A stretch of DNA of 42,395 nucleotides from Acidobacteriaceae bacterium (GCA_003170825.1 PMYL01000042.1:1866-44260); one strand, 5' to 3'; counted from the first letter of the stretch, positions 1-11,327 are shown. The notes: generated from the sequence alone by a model not told the origin. Program-made: numbers and translations.

Positions 1-1464
1 CATGTATTCGGCGATCATCCCAAGGCTGTAGGCCCCGTCCCCCGCGATGTCTTGACCGCAGGAGACGCTCGCGGCCAGAGTACGGCAGTCCCCCTCTTTC
101 AGCAGGAAAAGCGGAAGGCCATGCGGACACGACGGAGGGCGTTGCCACAGGAAATCAGGCCGCATAGCCTGCCGGAGTGTCTCGACCTTTTCCGGATCCC
201 GAGCGAGCACGTAGAGACCGGGAGGCACGTCGTTCACGCGGTGCACGAAGAGGCCCAGGTGGATGCGTGGGCGCCATGGTAGGGCGTCCCACGGCATAGA
301 TCGGCCGTCTCGGGTGGGTACAAGACGAGCCATCATCCGGAAGAAGGTCGCCGCAGGAATCGCTGTGGACCCGTCCATGCTCACCGCGCTCCTGCGCCCC
401 AGGATGACTTTTTCCGCAGTGAAGGCCCCGGACCGAACTGGCGCCCCGAAGAGCTCTTCCTCCGGAGGGAACCTGGAGAACTCTTCGTCCGCCGCAATCC
501 TCGAACTCGTAGTGGCGGCAGCCACTTGGTCGATCACTGGCCAATCGACGCCGTGCTCGGGACTCAGCACGTTAGCTGTGCCGTACCACTGAGAATTGGC
601 CACTTGGGTTACCAACTCTTTGGACAGGCAGAGGCCTCGGTCGCTGGCCCATTTCTCCCTGACCACAAGCGCCACGAGTTCGGGATGCTCCCGCTCCGCG
701 CCGGTGTAGTCGGCCTCGCGGTCGAGTCCGAGAAGTTGGGCCACGGCAGCGCTACCCACACGGTCGAGGAGGCGGATTTTCCACCCGAGGGCAGCCGCCG
801 CGAATCGCATCGCCCCCAGCGCATGGCCGACATCGTGTTGGCAGTATCGGAACGCACGCTCGCCATACTTCCAGGCCTCCCGCCAAAAAATGGACGACAG
901 CCCCACGAGGAATGAACCTTCCGGAAACGCTGCCGTCAAGGCGGGCCAGACCGAGGGATCAATGTCCGCTCGAAGCTCGAGACCGTGCGCCTTCGATGCG
1001 TAGTGGTATACACCGGGTCGGTTGTGGATAGCGTCCAAAGACGGCAAGAGCACGTATCCCTCCGTTGGGTGGAGGTTCCCACTCGACGGATTGGCACGCA
1101 GAGACCATGTGGTTCCCTCGAACCGTTTCCAAGCTGTCAGCGAGAATGCGTATCGCAAGAAGAGTGAGATGGAGTCCACCGAAAGCGGAGCCGGCGCCAC
1201 GTTGTCCGAGACATAGAGCTGCCAGAACGGAAGCACCCGCCCCTCCTCGGGGAGAGGAAGGCGAACCAGCGGCGCTCCGTCGTAACGGCGGAACGGATCT
1301 GGCTGTTTAGCCCAATCCAGGTATCCAAGCGAGGCGGCATAACGGTGGTAGTGGTGCTTCGTTCTCTCGTGGTAAGCTACCACGACTTGCTCAGCAGGAA
1401 GGTCAAGGTCGTCCCTGTCCGTCTTCAGCGTGAAATCAGGAGGAGTATTTGCTTGCATGTCCAT
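1..1464 (-). CDS. SagB/ThcOx-type tandem nitroreductase family dehydrogenase (partial, C-terminus beyond left edge)
   Basis: An open frame of 488 codons without a stop runs on the minus strand from ATG at 1464 off the left edge. GGGAGAG lies just upstream of the start; a second in-frame ATG is at 1458. The protein begins MDMQANTPPDF. The first nitroreductase-like domain has the FMN-site motif RANPSSGNLHPTEGY (about residues 130-144) and, further on, HDVGHALGAMRFAAAALGW. A second half begins around GRRSAVSMDGSTAIP, so the protein has the duplicated fold of SagB/thiazole-oxazole dehydrogenases. In that family FMN enzymes oxidise azolines in RiPP peptides, but many relatives have unknown substrates. 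No precursor peptide, cyclodehydratase or protease is visible in the sequence to the right; the missing flank is to the left. The family call is fairly firm; a RiPP role is only a possibility. Confidence 0.85.
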   Translation of the reverse strand, partial: MDMQANTPPDFTLKTDRDDLDLPAEQVVVAYHERTKHHYHRYAASLGYLDWAKQPDPFRRYDGAPLVRLPLPEEGRVLPFWQLYVSDNVAPAPLSVDSISLFLRYAFSLTAWKRFEGTTWSLRANPSSGNLHPTEGYVLLPSLDAIHNRPGVYHYASKAHGLELRADIDPSVWPALTAAFPEGSFLVGLSSIFWREAWKYGERAFRYCQHDVGHALGAMRFAAAALGWKIRLLDRVGSAAVAQLLGLDREADYTGAEREHPELVALVVREKWASDRGLCLSKELVTQVANSQWYGTANVLSPEHGVDWPVIDQVAAATTSSRIAADEEFSRFPPEEELFGAPVRSGAFTAEKVILGRRSAVSMDGSTAIPAATFFRMMARLVPTRDGRSMPWDALPWRPRIHLGLFVHRVNDVPPGLYVLARDPEKVETLRQAMRPDFLWQRPPSCPHGLPLFLLKEGDCRTLAASVSCGQDIAGDGAYSLGMIAEYM

Positions 1465-1904
1465 CGTTGCTCTCCCGTCACATGTGGGTAAATGCCTCGT
1501 ACAGGTGAATTCCGGCATCGAACGCCGGGGAGCTCGTGGCTGAGATCTACCGGACGCTTTGGGAGAACAACCATACGAGGATCCATTCCGCCCTCAAGAT
1601 GCCTCTCTCAGTATTTGCAGAACAGATTGCAGCGTAACAAAAATCGCCGATCTACTGTCTAAAGAAACCTATCCTTTACACGAAGGACCGGGCTCGGGAA
1701 AGCAATTGATAGGTTTCTGGATGTGTGTTCGGCAATCTGGACATTGAGCCAAGTATCTCAGTTGTTGCAAAATCGCCGATGCGCTCAGCGAAATACCGGG
1801 GGACGGCGTGACGATTGAACTTTTGAGTTCCGGGTGGGTGACGGGCAAACCGGAAGCTGATCCGACTCCGGCGTTTCCGAGAGACCAATCCAGAATCCCT
1901 GCAA
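1465..1904. other. 440-bp intergenic region with no convincing gene
   Basis: This is the region between the SagB-like start and the VWFA-related stop. Both flanking genes are on the minus strand. Small open frames here resemble nothing I know. The 12-nt string AAAATCGCCGAT occurs twice (1640-1651 and 1769-1780). The promoter of the SagB-like gene should lie at the left end, but I see no clear -35/-10 pair. Confidence 0.5.
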
Positions 1905-2867
1905 TCACTTCCCCTTGGCCGGCGAATCCAGGTAATAGCCCGTCTTGTGGCGGATATTGAAAGCCTCCGCCGCGGCCCTGGGGATGGTCACCTGCACCCG
2001 GTGGAAGGGCCTTCCAGGCTCTTGATTTTTTGGATAATATCCCAGCAAGTATTGGGTGCGCAGGTCGTCACGGACCCGCGCAAAGGCCTTATCTAAACCG
2101 CCTGGGCCGCCGTCGCTCACGTAGTAGCTCTTGCCGCCGGTCTGCTCGGCCAGGGTGATGAGCGCGTGTTCTCCGGCCAAGTCGCGTCCGGCGCTGGCCT
2201 CGATGGGCACGTCGATAAGGCTGTAGATCATCACCTCGTTGCGCAGAGCCGCCTCCAACGCCTGTGCATAGGTGCTGCTCTTGGCGGTATCGTCGCCGTC
2301 GGAGACCACGATCAGCACTCGCCGCGGCGAGCGTCCCTCTTTTCGGCCCAGCCGGTCGGAACCCAGGACGATCGCGTCGTAGACCGCCGTAGCCCAGTCG
2401 CCGCGCAACTGGCTCAGCCCGCGATCAATCTGAGCCACCTTGTTGGTGAAGGGCGTCAGTTCGCGCACGTCGGTGGCAAACTGGAGCAGGCTCATCTGGT
2501 CCTGCGGGCGCAGGATCGCATGGACAAACCGCCTAGCCGCGTCCGCCTCCTCGGCCATGTCCTTGCGCACGCTGCTGCTGGTGTCGATGGCCAGGGTCAG
2601 GTTCAGCGGCAACTCCGACTGGCGCTCGAAGACCGCAATCTGCTGCGGCCTTTCGTCTTCGGTGAGGGCAAAGTCCTCGCGCGCAAGCCCGCCCACAATG
2701 GCGCCGTTCCGGTCGGTCACATTTACAAAGACGCTCACCAGCTTCACGTTCATGTGCAGGGTGATCTCCTGCGCGGCCAAAGCCAGGGGCGCCAGAGCCA
2801 GCAACGCCCAGCAGCCGGCCCGCCGGCCAACCTTCGACCCGGCAATGGATAGAACGCGCAGTGGCAT
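1905..2867 (-). CDS. Secreted VWFA-related (von Willebrand factor A) protein, acidobacterial type
   Basis: This 320-residue protein starts at ATG 2867 (MPLRVLSIAG), preceded by AGAGGA. A longer in-frame extension to 3002 is rejected because it would translate the hairpin repeat at 2893-2985. The N-terminus has basic residues and a hydrophobic stretch ending LALAAQ, a likely Sec signal peptide. The VWA domain covers about residues 88-270. Its MIDAS motif DTSSS is at residues 95-99, and VVSDGDD follows later. The segment VFVNVTDRNGAIVGGLAREDF before the domain, and GYYPKNQ with a GYY ending near the C-terminus, are typical of the VWFA-related proteins that are abundant in Acidobacteriota. They are probably periplasmic or surface metal-dependent adhesion/scaffold proteins with unknown partners. 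Lon lies upstream on the same strand but is about 290 bp away. Confidence 0.85.
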   Translation of the reverse strand: MPLRVLSIAGSKVGRRAGCWALLALAPLALAAQEITLHMNVKLVSVFVNVTDRNGAIVGGLAREDFALTEDERPQQIAVFERQSELPLNLTLAIDTSSSVRKDMAEEADAARRFVHAILRPQDQMSLLQFATDVRELTPFTNKVAQIDRGLSQLRGDWATAVYDAIVLGSDRLGRKEGRSPRRVLIVVSDGDDTAKSSTYAQALEAALRNEVMIYSLIDVPIEASAGRDLAGEHALITLAEQTGGKSYYVSDGGPGGLDKAFARVRDDLRTQYLLGYYPKNQEPGRPFHRVQVTIPRAAAEAFNIRHKTGYYLDSPAKGK

Positions 2868-2892
2868 TGTTCCTCTTGAACAGGGCAGGTTA

Positions 2893-2985
2893 GGGTTCGT
2901 GGTTTCCCACCCTTTCGCCCGACCACCCCACGGACGAAGACCTGTCCGTGGGGACCCCGGCAAGACGAAAGGATGGGGCACGGAA
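2893..2985. repeat. Dispersed hairpin repeat, family A copy 1 (with nested hairpin)
   Basis: The copy starts AGGGTTCGTGGTTTCCCACC, runs CCTTTCG...CGAAAGG and ends ATGGGGCACGGA, like the copies near 15716-15772 and 21067-21110. The loop differs: it holds a second perfect stem, CCCCACGGAC (2926-2935) pairing with GTCCGTGGGG (2944-2953). It lies between the lon stop and the VWFA start. All three copies have the same orientation on the plus strand. Confidence 0.75.
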
Positions 2986-3159
2986 GATTTCGGATGATCC
3001 AACTCGGAGTTCCTATCGTTCCGAACTCATCAACAGAGTTGGAACCACCCCAAAAGAATACCGCCTGCCGGTGAGACGCGGCAGACGGCAACAAGTCCGT
3101 GCAGAGACGAAGAAAGCCGGCAGGTTCGTCGGCCCTCATGCCATCAATCGCACCAGCGC

Positions 3160-5610
<2,451 letters not shown>

Positions 5611-5927
5611 TGAGTATCCTCGTATCAACTTTCCTTCTTTAGACAGCGCAGATTTTGAAAAGTTTCAGAAATCTCTCCTTCCAGGCGATCTTCCCTCCCT
5701 TGCTCAAATCACGCGCGTCTCCTTCTGTACGGCCAAGGATCGGGCAGAGTTCCCGTTCCATGGCCTGTGCCGCCGTTTCCAGTTCCACCTAAAACCGTAT
5801 GAACGGCCAAGGGAGCAGCAGCCCATTACCTGTTTGGATGCACCTTTGCTCGAAGAGTTTATCGGCCAAAGCCGGAGGAAGCTGAGAAAGATACCCCGGC
5901 CAAGGGAGGATTGTGCCTATGGCCTGT
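5611..5927. other. 317-bp region upstream of lon with no gene
   Basis: This lies between the lon start and the anti-sigma stop; both genes are on the minus strand. It should contain the lon promoter and the end of the sigma/anti-sigma transcript. I see no strong hairpin with a T-tract, and no open frame resembling a protein. Confidence 0.4.
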
Positions 5928-6182
5928 TCAGTTCTTGCCGGGGTTGCCTTCTTCTTCTTTGATCGCCGATTCGATCTGTTCCCACAGAGCGTCCGGCGGT
6001 TCCACGATGGGCAACAACTGGCGGGCAGCCTCGGCGATGGTCTCCAGGTCGGCCAGCAGGGCGCGGCACAGTTCGCAGCTTCGGATATGGGGATGGGAGG
6101 CTATAGCCTCGCCGGAGCCGATCAACTCCGGCAACTGGGCCTGGAATGCGGCACAGCTCAAAGGATTGCGTTCTTCCATCAT
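5928..6182 (-). CDS. Small soluble zinc-finger anti-sigma factor
   Basis: This 84-residue protein starts at ATG 6182, which overlaps the sigma-factor stop as ATGA. It contains the ZAS zinc-binding pattern H-x3-C-x2-C (His32, Cys36, Cys39, in HPHIRSCELC); Cys10 could be the fourth ligand. A short helical tail (WEQIESAIKEEE) follows. No membrane segment is visible, so it would be a cytoplasmic anti-sigma factor, possibly redox-sensing like RsrA/ChrR-type ZAS proteins. The translational coupling to an ECF sigma factor is the standard arrangement. The specific signal is unknown. Confidence 0.82.
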   Translation of the reverse strand: MMEERNPLSCAAFQAQLPELIGSGEAIASHPHIRSCELCRALLADLETIAEAARQLLPIVEPPDALWEQIESAIKEEEGNPGKN

Positions 6183-7006
6183 CGCCGTGCCTCCTGCCGG
6201 GTATCGGTGCGCAGGGCATCGCGGAGCTTCAGGCGCGCCTTGTGCAACTGGGACTTGCTGTTGCCGATCGAGCAGTCGAGCATGGAGGCAATCTCATTAT
6301 GCTCATAACCCTCGATGTCGTGAAGTACAAAGATGAGGCGATAACCAGCCGGCAAATCGGCGATGGCGCGCTCCAGGGCCAGCCGGTCGATGGCGCCGGC
6401 CAAGGTGGGATCAAGGGTGCCGAAGCTTCTTCCGGGGCCTTCATCAGGAGCGGGTTCCATGGCTTCATCCAGTGAAATCAGAGACAAGCCCTTCCTGCGC
6501 AGGTGCATCAGCACGACATTGATAGCCAGCCGGTGCAACCAGGTGGAAAAGGCCGAATCGCCGCGAAAGGTGGCAATCTTGCGGTGCAACTGGAGGAAGG
6601 CTTCCTGGGTCAGGTCTTCCGCTTCCGCAATATTGCCCACCATGCGCAGGCATAAAGAATAGATGCGCCTTTTGTGGAGAGAGTAGAGTTGGGCGAAGGC
6701 CTGATGGTCGCCGCCCTGGGCACGGGCCAGTGCATCGGCTTCGGCGGGATTGGGTGCGGCCGCGCGTGCAAACGGCACGGCGGGAGAGACCGGGGTCCCC
6801 GGCCCGCCGCGGCGGGGTTCTTTGTCGACGGGGCGGGAGATCGGGGCCCCCGGCGCCACGGGCGGGTGCCCTCTGGGCGGCTCGCTGGGGTGAGGGGACA
6901 GGTCTTTGTCGACGGGGTGGGAGGCCGGAGCTTGCGGGGCCGGTTCCGCGGCAGGCGGGTTGGGAACTGGATCGGGCGGCTGCGTCGGAAACCTCGAATG
7001 GGGCAT
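6179..7006 (-). CDS. ECF RNA polymerase sigma factor (RpoE-like) with long proline-rich N-terminus
   Basis: This 275-residue protein starts at ATG 7006, preceded by AAGGA with about 6-nt spacing. The region-2 domain starts near residue 100 (AFAQLYSLHKRRIYSLCLRM, then AEDLTQEAFLQLHRKIATF and STWLHRLAINVVLMHLRRK). The region-4 helix-turn-helix covers about 205-262 (LPAGYRLIFVLHDIEGYEHNEIASMLDCSIGNSKSQLHKAR). It directs RNA polymerase to stress-type promoters and is presumably held by the overlapping anti-sigma factor. The first 90 or so residues are unusual: Pro/Ala-rich, low complexity, and encoded partly by a 21-nt direct repeat (6819-6839 and 6903-6923) that yields two PVDK motifs. Most ECF factors lack such an extension, so the true start could be internal, but no better ribosome site was found. 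Confidence 0.9.
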   Translation of the reverse strand: MPHSRFPTQPPDPVPNPPAAEPAPQAPASHPVDKDLSPHPSEPPRGHPPVAPGAPISRPVDKEPRRGGPGTPVSPAVPFARAAAPNPAEADALARAQGGDHQAFAQLYSLHKRRIYSLCLRMVGNIAEAEDLTQEAFLQLHRKIATFRGDSAFSTWLHRLAINVVLMHLRRKGLSLISLDEAMEPAPDEGPGRSFGTLDPTLAGAIDRLALERAIADLPAGYRLIFVLHDIEGYEHNEIASMLDCSIGNSKSQLHKARLKLRDALRTDTRQEARR

Positions 7007-7203
7007 GCGTTTCCTTGGAAGATTGCTGCGTGAGCCTCGTGCTGCTGCGCCGGTCTTCTTTCCTCGTTAGTATAAAGGGAGCAGTTGAGTTTACGGAGCT
7101 TCGGCGAAGGATGACTGGAGCCTGCGCTTTGCAGGTTCTCGCGTTGAAGCTGCTCTGGTACGCGGCGGGGCGTTTTTCCTCGTGTTTCTTGGGAGATTAG
7201 GTC

Positions 7204-10200
7204 TTGAAGGCAAAGACGGGGTCCACAGCGGTGCCGCACCCAGAGGGTTCCCGGCGCCCACTTCGCCGCTGGGGTGGAAAGCCGGCGGGGCAATGCGGCA
7301 ATCGATACGGGCACGGCGTATTGCTGGCATGCGTTCTTGTCTTCGGTCTCAGCGGGGAAATCCACGGCTGGAGCCAGAATGCGGCCGGGCGCGCCACCGT
7401 CGATCACTCGGCACCCACTTCCGCAGCCTTCCTGAGCCCCGCAGCCGTGCAGGGAACGCCAGCGCCCTCAGAGGCCGGCGTGGATTCCCTCGCCCAATGG
7501 GAAGGCCTGCCGGTGCGGCGCATCTCGTTCGAGGGGGTTGCGGCCGCCCGGCTTGCCCCGCGGCCCGGCCATCTTGCCCAGGCCGAGGGAACGCCGCTCA
7601 GCCGGGAAGACCTGAAAAAGAGCCTGCGCCAGCTTTTTTCGACCGGCCTGTTTGAAACCATTGAGGTGGAGGGATCGCGCGGCCAGGACGGCGTGGCTCT
7701 TGTCTTTCGTGGAGCGCCGCGCACGTTTATCGGGACGGTCAGCGTGGATGGAGCCAAGGGCGCCACCGTGAATACGCAGCTTCAGCGCGCCTGCCAGCTT
7801 GCGCCCGGCGCGCGCTTTACCCCGGCCAAGCTGAGCCATGCGCTCGAACAGATGCGCCAAACGCTGGCCCGGAACGGGTTCCACGACCCGGCGATTACCC
7901 AAACCCTGACGCCGCACCCTGAAGAACAGCTTGTGGATATCGCGTTTCACGTGGTCTCCGGCCCCCAGGCGCGGGTAGGCACGGTCGACGTTACGGGCGA
8001 TCCTGGGATGAGCGCGGAGGAGTTTCGCCGCCACGCCCACTTGAGAACCGGCGCGCACGTGGACCACGACACCGTCAACCGCGCCCTGGCCGGCGTACTC
8101 AAGCAGTACCGGCGCGAAGAGCGGTTGGAAGCCGAGATCAAACTCGAGTCCGAACAGTACGCCGCCGACATGAAAATATCCAACTTCCGCTTTTCCGCCA
8201 ACCAGGGACCTCAAGTGAAAGTGCGGGTGGAGGGCGCCAGCATGGGCCCTGAGCGCGTCAAGCACGTGATTCCCATTTTTGAAGAGGGAACCGTCGACGA
8301 GGACCTGCTGAACGAAGGCAATCGCCGGCTGCGGAACTACTACCAGCGCCAGGGTTACTTCGACGTGAAGGTGGATCACGAGAGGCAATCTTCAAACGCC
8401 CAGCAGGTGGTTATTCTTTACAAGGTGCGGTTGGGGCCGCGGAGACGGATGGAACGCGTATCGCTAACGGGAAACCGCTATTTCGATTCCGCGACGCTCA
8501 TGAAGCTGCTGAGCGTGCATGCCGCCGATGCCCTCGACCGCCATGGCGTCTACAGTCAGGCTCTCGTCTCCGCCGACATCAGCGCCTTGCAGGCCGTCTA
8601 CCAGAACAACGGCTTTTCCAAGGTGAAGATTGTTCCCGAGACCAGTACCCCTGAAACCAGTGCGGCAGACGCCGGCGCCCCTGAGACCAACTCAGTCGCC
8701 GGGAAAGCCAGCGCAGCCAACAGCACACGCCCACTCACCGTGATCTACCGGATCGAAGAGGGAGAGCAACTGCGGGTGGGCACGGTGCGGCTGGAAGGTG
8801 CGGAAAACATCGATGTGAAGAAACTTACCCCCTTGCTGAACACCACAGCGGGTCAGTTGCTTTCGCCCCAGAACCTGGCCGGGGACCGGGACGCGCTGTT
8901 GACCGACTATATGAGCCGTGGCTTCGACCACGTGCGGGTGGAGGTCGCCCAGCAGATTGAGCCGGCCGACGCAAGCAAGGTGGACGTGGTCTTCCACATC
9001 ACCGAAGGACCACAGATCTTTGTGCGCGAGGTGCTGCTCACCGGGCTGCATTACACACGTCCAGACACGGTGGCCCGAGCCATCACTCTGCATCCCGGCG
9101 ACCCGCTCAGCGAGACGGCGCTGACTGAGACGCAGCGCAACCTCTACGAATTCGCTCTCTTCAACGAGGTCGACACGGCGGTCGAGAATCCCACCGGCGG
9201 CGAAACCTACAAGACGGTTCTGCTGCAGGCGGTAGAGGCGCGGCGCTGGGTCCTGACTTATGGCGGCGGCTTTGAGGTCCAGACTGGAACGCCGCACTAT
9301 AACTGCGGCCTCGTCATCCTTAGCGGCGCCCAATGCAATTCGCAGGGCAAGACCGGCGTCAGCCCCCGTGTGCTCGCAGACATTACCCGCAACAACCTCT
9401 TCGGGCGGGAGCAATCGATCTCGCTGCGCGGCAACTACGGGTTGCTCGAACAGAAGATCGACTTGCTCTTCCAGAATCCGCACTTTGAAGGCAACCGGAA
9501 CTTCGGGCTTGCTGTCTCCGGCGGCTACGCCAACAGCCTGGATGTGACCACCTACGTGGCTTCGAGGCTGGAAACCGGAGTGCGCTGGACCGAGCACTTC
9601 AATTCGCCGGGATCCGCCATCTCCAAAGCCAACACCCTTGTGTATGAATTCAACTTCCGCCGCGTCAAGGTCGAGGCAGACAGCCTGCAGGTCGACCCTG
9701 GCGAGATCGCTGAATTATCCACGGCGGTGCGCGTGGCGGGTCCATCACTCACCTGGATTCGCGATACCCGCGACTCGCCCCTCGATGCCCGTCGTGGCAC
9801 CTACACCAGCTTCCAGGAGTTCCTCTCCGATAAAGTCTTCGGCGCCCAGGCGGAGTTCAACCGCCTCGACCTGTCGAACTCCAGCTACTACAGCTTCGAC
9901 AAAGGCCGCTACGTGCTGGCCCGCAACACCCGCTACGGCCAGGAACGGGCCTTCGGCACTCCAAGCGAAGAACTGATTCCCCTCCCCGAGCGGCTCTACG
10001 CCGGCGGAGCCACCTCGCTGCGCGGCTTTTCCATCAATGCGGCCGGCCCCCGCGATCCCGAGACCGGCTATCCCATCGGCGGAGCGGGGGCGCTGATCAA
10101 CAGCACCGAATTACGCCTGCCGCCGCCCACGCTTCCCTGGTTCGCCAACACGCTCAGCTTCGTGCTCTTCCACGACATGGGCAACGTCTTCACCAACGCT

Positions 10201-10524
10201 TCCGATGCCTGGGCCAGCATCCTGCGCACGCGCCAGCCGAACCGGGATACGTGCAAGAACCCGGTTATTCTGCCCTCCAACACTCCGTCGAACTCGACTG
10301 GACTGGAAGGGCCGTGCAGCTTTAACTACTTCTCCCACGCCGTTGGTGTTGGTTTGCGCTATCATACCCCGGCCGGACCCATCCGGCTGGACTTCAGCTA
10401 TAACCTGAATACGCCCATTTACCCCGTGTTTTATAACTACTCGCTTTCGCAACCGGGGTCTGATCCTCACGTGGGCGAGGCCAGCCACTTCAACTTCTTC
10501 TTCAGCCTGGGACAGACCTTCTGA
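7204..10524 (+). CDS. Omp85-family outer-membrane assembly protein with seven POTRA domains (BamA/TamA-like)
   Basis: The start is a TTG at 7204 with GGGAGA about 7 nt upstream. A hydrophobic signal (GVLLACVLVFGLSGEIHG) follows only at about residue 39, so the exact start is uncertain. I count seven POTRA-like repeats, each opening with a V-x-V-x-G strand: about residues 102-172, 173-255, 256-337, 338-414, 415-522, 523-604 and 605-681. POTRA5 contains an inserted TPET/APET-type repeat. The C-terminal 420 or so residues form the beta-barrel, with the L6 motif LRGFS near residue 939 and a terminal Phe. At 1106 residues it is longer than five-POTRA BamA. It inserts barrel proteins into the outer membrane. 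The downstream tamB suggests a TamA role, but a BamA role cannot be excluded. It shares one base with the next gene. Confidence 0.9.
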   Translation: MKAKTGSTAVPHPEGSRRPLRRWGGKPAGQCGNRYGHGVLLACVLVFGLSGEIHGWSQNAAGRATVDHSAPTSAAFLSPAAVQGTPAPSEAGVDSLAQWEGLPVRRISFEGVAAARLAPRPGHLAQAEGTPLSREDLKKSLRQLFSTGLFETIEVEGSRGQDGVALVFRGAPRTFIGTVSVDGAKGATVNTQLQRACQLAPGARFTPAKLSHALEQMRQTLARNGFHDPAITQTLTPHPEEQLVDIAFHVVSGPQARVGTVDVTGDPGMSAEEFRRHAHLRTGAHVDHDTVNRALAGVLKQYRREERLEAEIKLESEQYAADMKISNFRFSANQGPQVKVRVEGASMGPERVKHVIPIFEEGTVDEDLLNEGNRRLRNYYQRQGYFDVKVDHERQSSNAQQVVILYKVRLGPRRRMERVSLTGNRYFDSATLMKLLSVHAADALDRHGVYSQALVSADISALQAVYQNNGFSKVKIVPETSTPETSAADAGAPETNSVAGKASAANSTRPLTVIYRIEEGEQLRVGTVRLEGAENIDVKKLTPLLNTTAGQLLSPQNLAGDRDALLTDYMSRGFDHVRVEVAQQIEPADASKVDVVFHITEGPQIFVREVLLTGLHYTRPDTVARAITLHPGDPLSETALTETQRNLYEFALFNEVDTAVENPTGGETYKTVLLQAVEARRWVLTYGGGFEVQTGTPHYNCGLVILSGAQCNSQGKTGVSPRVLADITRNNLFGREQSISLRGNYGLLEQKIDLLFQNPHFEGNRNFGLAVSGGYANSLDVTTYVASRLETGVRWTEHFNSPGSAISKANTLVYEFNFRRVKVEADSLQVDPGEIAELSTAVRVAGPSLTWIRDTRDSPLDARRGTYTSFQEFLSDKVFGAQAEFNRLDLSNSSYYSFDKGRYVLARNTRYGQERAFGTPSEELIPLPERLYAGGATSLRGFSINAAGPRDPETGYPIGGAGALINSTELRLPPPTLPWFANTLSFVLFHDMGNVFTNASDAWASILRTRQPNRDTCKNPVILPSNTPSNSTGLEGPCSFNYFSHAVGVGLRYHTPAGPIRLDFSYNLNTPIYPVFYNYSLSQPGSDPHVGEASHFNFFFSLGQTF
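7253..7279. repeat. 27-nt dispersed repeat, family C copy 1 (inside Omp85 gene)
   Basis: The sequence begins GGCGCCCACTTCG, ends CGCTGGGGTGGAA, and is identical to 12886-12912 except for one C/T change. It is read here in a frame giving RRPLRRWGGK, before the signal peptide. Confidence 0.7.
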
Positions 10525-11327
10525 TGAGCTGCCGGCCCCCAATTCGGCTCAAGAGCACGCTCGCAATCGCGCCCGGCCTCGCCTGCCTGGATAGCCTCGT
10601 GGCTTGTCTAGCCGTGTGCGTGGCCCTGGCCGGGCCAGCTCAGGCACTGGCCCAGGCGCCTCAGCCCGCTGCCCCCGTGGTCCTCGACCGCGTAGTCGCC
10701 GTGGTCAACAACCAGGCCATCCTGTCCAGCGACCTCGACGACGAGATCCGGCTCTCGGTTCTTGACCCAGCCGGCGTCGGCCTTGGTGTTCTTACGCGGA
10801 AGCGGGCCCTCGAGCAGTTGGTCGCCCGCGCCCTCATCCAGCAGCAGATCCGCCAGGAGGACGCGCAGGCCGCCGATCCCTCCCAGGCCGAGGTTGACGC
10901 TCGTCTGGCGGATATCCGCAAGGAAATTCCCGCCTGTGTCCGCCAGAACTGCGCCTCGGAGGCTGGATGGAAGACATTCCTGGCCGCGCATGGCTTGACG
11001 CCGGAGCGGGTGAATACCTATCTGCGCTACCGCGTTGAGATTCTGCGCTTCATCGAACAGCGCTTCAGGCAAGGCATTCAAATCTCCCCGCAGGAGATCG
11101 AGACTTACTACCACAACACGCTGCTGCCCCAGTACGCCGCGGGCGAAGCGATCCCAGCGCTGGACAAGGTTGCCCCGCGCATTGAGGAGATCCTGCTCCA
11201 GCAGCAGGTGAATGTCCTCTTCGACGACTGGCTCAAGAACCTGCGCAAGCAGGGCGAGGTCGAGGTGCTGGACCCGGCGCTCGAAACCCCTGAAACGCAG
11301 GGAGCGGGAGGGAAAGGAAGCCAATGA
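10524..11327 (+). CDS. SurA-like periplasmic chaperone lacking a PPIase domain
   Basis: This 267-residue protein starts at ATG 10524, overlapping the Omp85 stop by one base (TGATG). A signal peptide of about 43 residues ends near AQALAQA. The mature part opens with LDRVVAVVNNQAILSSDLDDE, the hallmark of the SurA N-terminal chaperone domain, followed by helices including ISPQEIETYYHNTLLPQY. There is no parvulin/rotamase domain, so it would be a holdase only. SurA hands unfolded outer-membrane proteins to the Bam machinery. Its place between an Omp85 and a tamB gene fits a dedicated chaperone for this assembly system. Two Cys residues (CVRQNC) lie in the chaperone domain. The function is inferred from family and context. 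Confidence 0.85.
   Translation: MSCRPPIRLKSTLAIAPGLACLDSLVACLAVCVALAGPAQALAQAPQPAAPVVLDRVVAVVNNQAILSSDLDDEIRLSVLDPAGVGLGVLTRKRALEQLVARALIQQQIRQEDAQAADPSQAEVDARLADIRKEIPACVRQNCASEAGWKTFLAAHGLTPERVNTYLRYRVEILRFIEQRFRQGIQISPQEIETYYHNTLLPQYAAGEAIPALDKVAPRIEEILLQQQVNVLFDDWLKNLRKQGEVEVLDPALETPETQGAGGKGSQ

Noticed and set aside
1669..1908. 79-codon minus-strand frame whose GTG overlaps the VWFA-related stop (CPDC motif in the translation)
   Set aside because: The overlap would allow coupling, but the translation resembles no protein, there is no convincing ribosome site, and an alternative frame of similar length covers the same DNA.
2868..3002. Extension of the VWFA-related protein to an upstream start
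   Set aside because: It translates the hairpin repeat, and a signal peptide with a good ribosome site begins at 2867.
7007..7203. ECF-type autoregulated promoter (GAACCT ... GTC) between the sigma factor and Omp85 genes
   Set aside because: The spacing between the possible boxes on the minus strand is too long for a GGAAC-N16-GTC promoter; a TATACT-like -10 lacks a matching -35. No confident call.
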